The notes beneath the pieces are model-generated. The model saw nothing but the letters and a program-made list of their open reading frames with translations. It did not search any database and was not told the origin of the DNA. A stretch of 64,000 nt of DNA from Amaurobius ferox. Its lineage: Eukaryota > Arthropoda > Arachnida > Araneae > Amaurobiidae. The stretch lies in NCBI GenBank assembly GCA_951213105.1, contig OX578140.1:122571985-122635984 (forward strand), in the 5' to 3' direction. Positions 57,301-64,000 of this stretch are shown here, in pieces (positions within the stretch are counted from its first letter, which is position 1; each line of letters opens with the position of its first letter). The translations under genes and the position numbers were made by a program.

Positions 57301-58070
57301 TCATCGTATCATTCTGATAATACTTATCAAGCTCATTGATTAATAATTGGTTCTTTAAGATATATTTAATAAAGATCCATTTGACTGAGATTCAATAATA
57401 TTTCGTAAATGCTAATTCAAAAATATGTTAATGAAATAGCATCTTTTAAATCAACCCAGTATTAAAAATGTCTACATCTTTTATCCAATTACTTATGTGT
57501 TATTTCCTTTTATATCAAATAACATTATGCATCATACCATTCCGAAAGTACTTATTACATTCAATTATTAAAAATAATTGCTAATTTAAGATAACATTAA
57601 TAAAGGTCCATCTGACTGAGATTCAAGGATATTTAGTAAATATTAATCCGAAAAGACATTAATAAAAATTTTGAATTAATTCAGTATTATAGTGTGCATT
57701 AAAGAATACAATTATTATTGTATTATTTAATGTATTCTCTTCATAAGTTTCATATTTCTTATATATCATTATTCATTGTAGAGCTATTTAATAGTACTCA
57801 ATGTAATAGTACATTCACTGACTGATAAGTGCTATCGAAATTATAAGATTTACCAATTTATTATAATATTGATAAAGATTTATCAGAGACTAAAAAGATC
57901 CATCTGAGTGAAATTCAATCATATTTTGTGAATATTAATGCCAAACACTGTTAATGAAAAAGCAACTTTTAAATCAACTCATTGGTGCCATTTTTTCAGT
58001 TACTTGTTGTAATGTATTCTTTTCAAACTTCCACATGCTTTCATAACATACCAAACTCCTCTAACTTTCA
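56870..58070. repeat. Diverged tandem repeat of about 230-450 bp spacing, four units
   Basis: TCCATCTGACTGAGATTCAA-like text recurs at about 56932, 57379, 57609 and 57899. Each is followed by TAATTC/TTAATG and AAATCAACYCA-type segments. (TA)n tracts at 57088-57164 and 57275-57300 lengthen the first unit. No coding sequence is seen. Confidence 0.65.
57088..57164. repeat. (TA)n microsatellite
   Basis: About 76 bases of TA; a second shorter tract lies at 57275-57300. Tyrosine/isoleucine frames across them are artefacts. Confidence 0.92.
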
Positions 58071-58388
58071 CAAAGTCACACCCTATTCAGTAACATAAAA
58101 TCTGGACAGCGACATTGGTGGAAAAAAAGACACTAGCACTTATAGAACAAAAATAACCACGGGAGAATCAGTTTCGGAGTTACGTTTAATCAGGCGTTTT
58201 GTCGCCTCTTCTTCTGTCCTTGGAGACGCTGGAGAGGAAATTGGGGATGACACGATACGCAGGATACACACTAAGAGATTTTTTCTTCCGCAAAGACAGT
58301 GCCAAAGCATTTAAAAGATGATTTTTTTTGGTTAGATATGCTTGTGTAACTGTCGAATATCATTCAGAATATATAATGAAGAGTGGCG

Positions 58389-58930
58389 GGTACTAGTTAT
58401 AATGTTTTAATAATAAATTAAATACGTTCAAGTCGTTTATTTGTATTCTTTATCTGTGTATTATCCTTAAAGATAAAATGTAAACTTTACACTTTTAGAT
58501 ATATCGGAAGGTCTGGGCTAGAAAGAAAGATAAAAGGTAGAAATCCGATATTTGGTTTCTTTATCTGTATTTTAAACCTTATAAAGATAAAATGTATAGT
58601 AGCAGGTACTAGTTATAATGTTTTAATAATAAATTAAATATTTTCAAATCATTTATTTGTTATCTGTGTATTATCCTTAAAGATAAAATGTATACTTTAC
58701 ACTTTTAGATATATCGGACGGCTTGGGCTAGAAAGAGAGATAAAAGGTAAAAATTCGATATTTGCTTTTTTATCTGTAATTATTATTTTATAAGGATAAT
58801 AATTACAGATAATAATTAAAGTATTTTCATCTTATAAAGATAAAAGTTATATCTTATACTTTCGGGTAGGTCGGAAGGTCTGGGTTAAAAAAAAGAAAGA
58901 TAAAAGGTAGAATTTTGGTATTCATATGTA
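58389..58930. repeat. 216-bp tandem duplication containing SINE tails
   Basis: GGTACTAGTTATAATG recurs at 58389 and 58605. Each unit carries AAAGATAAAATGTAAACT-type text and a degraded SINE tail (TATATCGGAAGGTCTGGGCT). A third tail, GGGTAGGTCGGAAGGTCTGG, follows at about 58870. A local palindrome TAATTATTATTTTATAAGG with its inverse lies at 58775-58825. Confidence 0.65.
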
Positions 58931-59479
58931 AAAATTTGCTCAAACTTTTGCCTGAATTAACCTGCAAAAAACAATTTATCATTAGTAGGGCAGTAATTGT
59001 TTCGTGACGCAAATATCTGAGCTATTTTTCACGAACTTAAGTTGGCATTTTGAAAGTTCGCGAATATTAAATATATTCGTGAATTTCAGATTTTTTCCCC
59101 TATTATTACCGAATTTCTTTTAAAAATTTTATATTATTGTTTCGCCGGCGCGAATTTCCGCGATTTTTTTTTTATATATTTTGAAGATATTTTCTAAAAT
59201 TTCTCGAGTATCAAATATATCACGTCCTTGGACGTTTCAGACGACGAAGAAGATTTGTTTGATTTCATTCACGTTCCTATGTTCGGAAATGAGGACCCAC
59301 CAAAATATGAATTTCGTCCATAAAATTTGAATGTAAAAGAATCAGAGAAGATTTGATAGAATTCTGGAATACGAAAAAGGGGTCATTTTCCTAGTTACAC
59401 TATAAAACATTCTATAACCTTTACTCATTTTTTCAGCTACTTTGTTGATAATTTCGGCAAACATGCAGAGTCCACTTAG
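58931..59479. other. Unassigned spacer with a short acidic frame
   Basis: At 59216-59324 a short open stretch reads SLDVSDDEEDLFDFIHVP and then MFGNEDPPKYEFRP before TAA. It looks protein-like but has no identified family or start; it may be a transposon C-terminus or exon remnant. Confidence 0.3.
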
Positions 59480-59960
59480 GCGGTTATTCCCTCCCAGTAG
59501 ATCAACGGTAGATCATCAGCTGGCCAGTTCAAAGATTCAGAGTTCGATTCCCGGTTGGAGTAGCAAGTCTCTTTCTAATGGTGCCCGAAAAAAATCAACC
59601 CTGTAGGTTAGTGCAAAGTTATTGAAGGTCTGAAAGTGACCCTAATACGACTAGTGCGGATTCAGTAGACTCTCAGTTTGAGCGCTGATTTCAAATTGTG
59701 AGGATAACGATCATGCAAGATACTTTCCTGGGTAAAAGTAGTAGTAGCAGGAAGCGCTAACCTGAGGTAAAAATAGTAGGAGATGGTCAGTCAGATTGTC
59801 AGTTGCCCGCCAATCTGACATTAGAAGGTGGAGAATGCAGAGTCCACTTCGACGATAAGAGCTTGCAATTTCGTCACAGTAGCTCAACGGTAGAGTGTCA
59901 GCTGGCCAGTTCGAAAATCAGGGTTCGATCCCCAGTTGGGGCAGAAAGGCTCCTTACAAA
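59480..59960 (+). mobile_element. Tandem pair of tRNA-like SINE heads
   Basis: Two tRNA-like heads lie about 385 bases apart: AGATCAACGGTAGATCATCA with GAGTTCGATTCCCGGTTGG (about 59500-59570), and TAGCTCAACGGTAGAGTGTC with GGTTCGATCCCCAGTTGGGG (about 59880-59942). The linker contains AACCCTGTAGGTTAGTGCA and GTCAGATTGTCAGTTGCC, as in the copy near 55650. The second head looks like tRNA A and B boxes, but the upstream bases cannot pair as an acceptor stem. I therefore do not call it a tRNA gene. Confidence 0.65.
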
Positions 59961-60049
59961 ATATCAGAAAAGCAGCAATTACAGGCGTTCATGAAAATTT
60001 CAACTTCATTTCTGAAATATTCAGCTAATTATCGTCTGCCGAAGCGTTA

Positions 60050-60050
<1 letters not shown>

Positions 60051-60093
<43 letters not shown>

Positions 60094-60119
60094 TGTGTGC
60101 GTGTGTGTGTGCGTGTGTG
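60051..60119. repeat. (TG)n microsatellite
   Basis: TG run with TGCG and TATG variants, followed by GGTTATCATAACTTTC. It is likely the tract of a decayed palindrome-ended element. Confidence 0.85.
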
Positions 60120-60204
60120 GGTTATCATAACTTTCAGGAACCTTTATGGACAGCTGATTCTCCTGAAATTTTCAGTAACATGCTTGCAAATATTTTACAG
60201 TGTA

Positions 60205-60909
60205 CACTCAAACCTGTTCTTGTGCGGTCTTTTTTTGTGCAATTTTTTCTTTGTGCGATTTTCTTTGTGCGATTTTTTTGTGCGGTATATGAACATTTCA
60301 ATCAAATTGGAACATGACAGCAGATAAAATCTATGCAGGACTCCAACTTTGCCATGAATTAGAATGTCATTTTCTTGCAATCGATGCCAATTCTGAAAGA
60401 ACTTCAAAATTCCAAAACGAGCTTCAATCTTGTATATCTGGCTACCGAGACATATACAAGCGTCTAGTGAAACAACAGTCGTCGCAAAAACTGATCACCG
60501 ACTGCATGATAACTGAAAAAAAGTCAACTCTAAACGAGTGCGAGGTAGTATCTTCAAGTAACGAAAGCGATTTTGAACCAGTTTACCACAAGAAAGTTCG
60601 CGTAATGTCAGACTACGAAGGATAATGGTTATACGTTTTGAAAAGTGTTGTATGTGTAAAATAAGTACATATGTCAATAAAATATTTAAAAATGTTCGCA
60701 TGTGTATTTTCTAAATCAGATTCCAAAAGGTTTGGCGAAATTCCAAGTAGCTGCCAAGCCTCGTGTCTTGATTTCGTGTAAAAAAGCAATTCCTAGTTAT
60801 TTCGTAAGGTTTTGAGTTTTTTTCTACCTGACACTTTTTTTATGTGGTCCCTTTTTTTATGCGTTTCCTTTTATGCGGTCCCTCCACCGCACAAAAATAG
60901 GTTTGAGTG
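60205..60909 (+). mobile_element. Short Tigger/pogo-like element with transposase tail
   Basis: The inverted ends CACTCAAACCTGTTCTTGTG (60205) and the reverse of CACTCAAACCTATTTTTGTG (ending 60909) are flanked by TA on both sides (60203-60204, 60910-60911). It is 705 bp. TGTGCG-rich text (several TTTGTGCGATT copies) lines the left end, and TTTATGCGGTCC copies line the right. It retains a 103-codon frame that resembles a transposase C-terminus, so it looks like an internal-deletion derivative. Confidence 0.8.
60314..60625 (+). CDS. Tigger-like transposase C-terminal remnant, 103 codons
   Basis: A start at 60314 gives MTADKIYAGLQLCHELECHF, then QNELQSCISGYRDIYKRL and VKQQSSQKLITDCM, and ends in an acidic stretch (SSSNESDFEPVYHKK). 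The KQ...KLITDC segment resembles the KQxxITDFF-like ends of Tigger transposases. No DNA-binding or DDE core is present. It stops at 60625, and an AATAAA signal follows at about 60675. It is probably a leftover of the deleted transposase, though the frame is fully open. Whether it is expressed is unknown. Confidence 0.45.
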   Translation: MTADKIYAGLQLCHELECHFLAIDANSERTSKFQNELQSCISGYRDIYKRLVKQQSSQKLITDCMITEKKSTLNECEVVSSSNESDFEPVYHKKVRVMSDYEG

Positions 60910-60911
60910 TA

Positions 60912-61514
60912 CCGCCATCGGTTTCTGTCAGTACCCACAAACAGTGGCGATGCGAAAATGCGTATTTTATAAATTTACAAAAATATTAAACAACAAACCC
61001 TGCACTAAAGAAGAATGCCTGTATGTAATCACTATAATGTATCAAAACACCTAATGAACATCCACCTAAATGAAAATTTTGATCTGGCCTTATGTAACGC
61101 CGCTGATTACATTGCAGAATTTGAATAGTTTTTAAATGCAAATAAAAAATGATAACATAATGCTTATTGAGTTACATAGTAGTTATTTGTGCATTACTGC
61201 TTTGTAAGTGATAAGCTTTCTTTGAAAATGTTAACGTAATTCCTAGGCCACAAAATTTCGCGATTTACTCCCAAATTTTAACTATTTTTTGTGTCGTGCA
61301 ATAAAATGACTGCCCAAATCATGAGTAATAAGAATCATTTGCAAAGTTTTTGATATTTTTGGGCGGCAAATAACAAAACATCGTATAATCTGTTTAATTT
61401 CCAAGCAAATCTCAAAATCCGCATCTCCCATTAAAGACAAATCTATACATTTTGCGCATCGAATTCGTATTTTATATCGCTGGACGACACACACACACAT
61501 ATCAGATGATTTTT
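60912..61514. other. Unassigned spacer
   Basis: No gene recognised. Confidence 0.35.
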
Positions 61515-62807
61515 AACACTTTACAACAAAGTTGAAAAGTGTTTATGACTTTGTTCATTCTGTCTGTCTGTCTGTCCGTTAGCACGATAACTGCCGTAAA
61601 AATGACTTAATCAAAATGAAATTTTAGTATGTTGTTCAGACGGTCTGTAGAACCTATGGGAATATAAATGAATAATATCACCCAATTAGTTTTGGATTGA
61701 ACCCGGGTCGAAAAAATGAAATACATTGGGCCCTATGGGACCTAATTTTTCAAACATTTTTAAGCGGATTTAAAATTCACAAATTGCTTCGAAAATTTTA
61801 GGTAATATTCAAATTTTTCCATAAAATATATAAAAAAAACATTAAGCAAAATATATTTAGTAGTTTTTTAAATAAAAATTAAAATAATAGTTACCCCTCT
61901 TATATGAAGCGATCACGTGACCATGATATGAAAAAATCACGTGACCCACTTCAAAATAAAATATGGCATCCATCTTGTCTCAAAATCGTGATTTTTAAAG
62001 TTCTTTTTAATTCATATAGAGTGTTGTATCCGCCTTAAAACCGCTTTATTTTTGCTTGAATTCTGTGCATCTACATACTGAAACAACGCAATTACAATAT
62101 ATTTGAGTTTGAATGATCATCCAAATTTGATTATTTCTATAACAAAGTAATTCACTTATGTAAAATGTAAACAGCAAAATATGTAAAATGAGCTGTACAA
62201 GAATTGCTGTATTTCTTAAACACAAATTATTTAGCTCATGGAGTCTGCATAGCTGATATGAATGAAATATTCATTGATTTTACAAAAAGAAGGACGATTT
62301 TTTTCGATGAAGTTTTAAGCATAGAGTTTAATTACTTGTAGCTCCAGGGTCTTAATTTTTAAATAAAATAAAGTATTATAGTATTGTGATGAATAAAATT
62401 AATGGGAATATATTTTTGAATGAAATGCTGCTTTTATAGAGAGAGCCAGGCGTGTTATTTTTTTCTATGACGTCATTTGAATGAATGTCAATTGTTTGCG
62501 ATGAAGTTTTCAAATATAATAAATTATTGTAGTATTATGATAATTTTAAAAATATTACCGAGGAATGTATCGCATTTTAGAAATGTTTAAACCAGGCAAT
62601 TTATATGTCAATGCCGTCATTTGAATGAAGTTCATTTTTTTCGATGAAGATTTAAGTTTTCAAATATAATAAATTAATGTAGTATTGTGATAAGTTTTAA
62701 ACTATTACCGAGGAATGTCTTGCATTTTAGAGATGTTTAAATAAAATTGCATTGAAGTTGGAAAGTGTTTCATAATCAATGCTTTAAACATGATTGTTCT
62801 TTCTTGT
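61515..62807 (+). mobile_element. PA family copy 8, full length
   Basis: AACACTTTACAACAAAGTTG, three GTCT units, GTTAGCACGATAACTGCCG, three internal TCGATGAAG/GCGATGAAG modules, and a 3' end GGAAAGTGTTTCATAATC, ATGCTTTAAACATGATTG, CTTTCTTGT. Preceded by TTTT and followed by T. It is close to copy 7 throughout. Confidence 0.85.
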
Positions 62808-62854
62808 TAATATTACACATATGCACTATTTTCCAACTTTTACATTTCATTTTC

Positions 62855-63013
62855 GAGACATCTAGATACGCGGCGACATTATATTTTCCGCCGAGTAAAA
62901 GCCAAGAAAAATACGAGCGGCCGCGTTACTATTTACTAGACGGGGCAACTAGAGATTTTCAATACTCTGAACTTATGCACCAAATTATTCTGGGCCATTT
63001 ATTTTCTAGTTGC
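62855..63013 (+). other. Protein-like stretch of unknown origin
   Basis: The frame reads SRYAATLYFPPSKSQEKYE, then RPRYYLLDGATRDFQYSEL and MHQIILGHLF. Base use is less A+T-rich than the surroundings. It lies between the end of PA copy 8 and a mariner-like terminus; both ends of the longer open frame (62765-63220) run into those repeats, so only this middle part is of interest. It may be an exon fragment or an unidentified transposon piece. No splice sites are convincing. Confidence 0.2.
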
Positions 63014-63243
63014 ATATACAGGGTGATTATTATTAAAATTGCGATTTTAAAACGCTGTGAAGTAAGATCCACTGGTCAGAATGACCTGAAATTTGACGTG
63101 GCTATACGTGAAGCAATGGAATTTTGTTTGACGGAAGAAAAAGAATACTTCAAAAATATACCGATAGACGGCGCTGTATTTACCAAACACGGGGTGTTGT
63201 TAGCTGAAATAAACCAATAGACAACTAAAGAAAAATTTAATCA

Positions 63244-63330
63244 ACATCACTTAATTGAATAATTGATTGAAACATCACTTAATTGAATAATTGATTGAAA
63301 CATTACTTAATTGAATAATTGATTGAAACA
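63244..63330. repeat. 28-bp tandem repeat, three units
   Basis: CATCACTTAATTGAATAATT then GATTGAAA, three times with one substitution. It lies just downstream of the transposase relic. Confidence 0.9.
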
Positions 63331-63690
63331 TCACAAAAACATGAAACAAACACCTGCGATTTAAACTCAAGAAATGTTCAATATGCTGTCCTCCGTGCTC
63401 GGCTAAGAGTTGGAAGCGCAAAACAGCATGTTCCACAGCAGATTGGAGTGTATGAGTGGTGATGCTGTGCATGTGATGAATAATGCGTGCGTCAGCTAAG
63501 TTCGCAATCCGACCACTGTACACCACATTCCTGAGGTTCCCCCAAAGACAGAAGTTGCAAGAATTAAGGTCAGGTGAACGTGGAGTCCAGTCTGTTGGAA
63601 AATGAGGCTGATAATCCTTTCATTTCCGAAATGGATATTCAGCAGTTTCTTCACTGGTGTTGCAATGCGCGGAGGAGCGCCATCTCGCAT
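63275..63690 (-). pseudogene. IS630/mariner-like transposase C-terminal fragment
   Basis: From 63690: MRDGAPPRIATPVKKLLNIHF, then in shifted frames RSPDLNSCNFCLWG and VVYSGRIANLADARI, then LQSAVEHAVLRFQLLAEHGG and HIEHFLS. This is the known order DGAPPHxA...RSPDLNPCDFWLWG...VEHAxxRxQ of a mariner-like family. The third catalytic Asp, normally in the PCDF position, reads as Asn (SCNF). At least two frameshifts are needed. The N-terminal half and the first catalytic Asp are absent. Confidence 0.75.
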
Positions 63691-64000
63691 AAAAGGTGTG
63701 ATATCCGGAGAACTCGTCCCCTGCGTGTATAGACACTGTTATGGAGCTCCTAGCACTGAGTGCTGCATCTCCGAGTTGTGGCATATCAATTCAGAAATTC
63801 ATTGCTCCAAAGGGGCGGGTTCTAGTGAGGGCCGAAGGCCAGAGTTGATTTTAATTGGCCAGAGGCCTGGATGTTTTCTATTGGTCTGATCGTTTGAAGG
63901 TAGCAAAGTGAAGAGTAGCAAAAGATATTTTGTGATTATCTCAGATCTTAAAGAATTAATATATATTAATATGAGTTATTATATAATAGATCTGTTACAT
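63691..64000. other. Unassigned end of window
   Basis: No feature recognised; the end is A+T-rich. Confidence 0.35.

Larger units (their letters stand above)
63016..63690 (-). mobile_element. Truncated mariner/Tc-like (IS630 superfamily) element
   Basis: The terminus TACAGGGTGATTATTATTAA starts near 63014 (TA then CAGGGTG). The transposase C-terminal part lies upstream on the minus strand (63360-63690). The 5' half of the element is missing beyond 63690. A 28-bp repeat sits in its 3' untranslated part. Confidence 0.65.

Noticed and set aside
57050..57343. 97-codon frame rich in Tyr/Ile
   Set aside because: It spans two (TA)n tracts and is a microsatellite artefact.
59875..59945. Genuine tRNA gene
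   Set aside because: A and B boxes are good, but bases upstream do not pair with the TTGGGGCA end as an acceptor stem, and the same unit is repeated within a SINE.
63244..63330. CRISPR-like array of 28-bp repeats
   Set aside because: Units are directly adjacent with no spacers and the context is a eukaryotic transposon.

Overview
This 64 kb window reads as A+T-rich eukaryotic intergenic or intronic DNA built almost entirely from mobile elements and tandem repeats. I see no convincing host protein-coding gene, functional tRNA, CRISPR array or bacterial operon. All recognisable reading frames are transposase or reverse-transcriptase relics. The mix (irritans mariner, Tigger/pogo, hAT, Helitron, Penelope-like element, tRNA-derived SINEs with a shared 3' tail, abundant short palindrome-ended elements) fits an arthropod. 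An arachnid, perhaps a spider, is my tentative guess; I cannot prove the species from the sequence.

Two families make up roughly a quarter of the window. I call them PA (eight copies, about 0.4-1.3 kb) and PB (about ten copies, about 0.9-1.1 kb). Both start with a palindrome after TT, carry a short microsatellite near the 5' end, repeat one palindrome arm near the 3' end, follow it with a stem-loop, and end before T. This resembles Helentron-associated elements (HINEs; the Drosophila DINE-1/INE-1 type).

Layout: 0.1-1.1 kb, tandem repeat holding a 5S rRNA-tRNA chimeric SINE; 1.2-9.7 kb, PA and PB copies with a PB-in-PB insertion; 9.7-13.3 kb, a PA copy split by a 2.3 kb Tigger element; 15-16 kb, LINE and Penelope-like fragments; 18.4-23 kb, old PB relatives, a 41-bp repeat and a piggyBac-like element; 24-26.5 kb, SINE copies and small duplications; 26.9-28.2 kb, PA; 28.4-31.1 kb, hAT element with perfect 8-bp target duplication; 31.6-34.1 kb, Helitron holding two head-to-tail PA copies; 35.3-37.4 kb, PB and a small Helitron; 39-41.6 kb, Penelope-like element with 0.8 kb inverted arms; 41.7-43.3 kb, mariner in a TA microsatellite plus a long palindrome; 43.8-47.1 kb, PA, a 64-bp repeat and PB; 48.3-50.8 kb, 75-78-bp minisatellite holding a young SINE; 51.8-55.1 kb, PB and PA; 55.6-60 kb, second SINE family, a LINE fragment with target duplication, and tandem repeats; 60.2-60.9 kb, short Tigger-like element with a small ORF; 61.5-63.7 kb, PA and a decayed mariner-like transposase.

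The elements do not form a pathway. Their value is a layered insertion record: Tigger into PA, PB into PB, PA into Helitron, SINE into minisatellite, LINE into SINE, and mariner into (TA)n. The best candidates for something undescribed are the 5S-tRNA chimeric SINE, the PA/PB families with modular interiors and covarying terminal palindromes, and the inverted-arm Penelope-like element.
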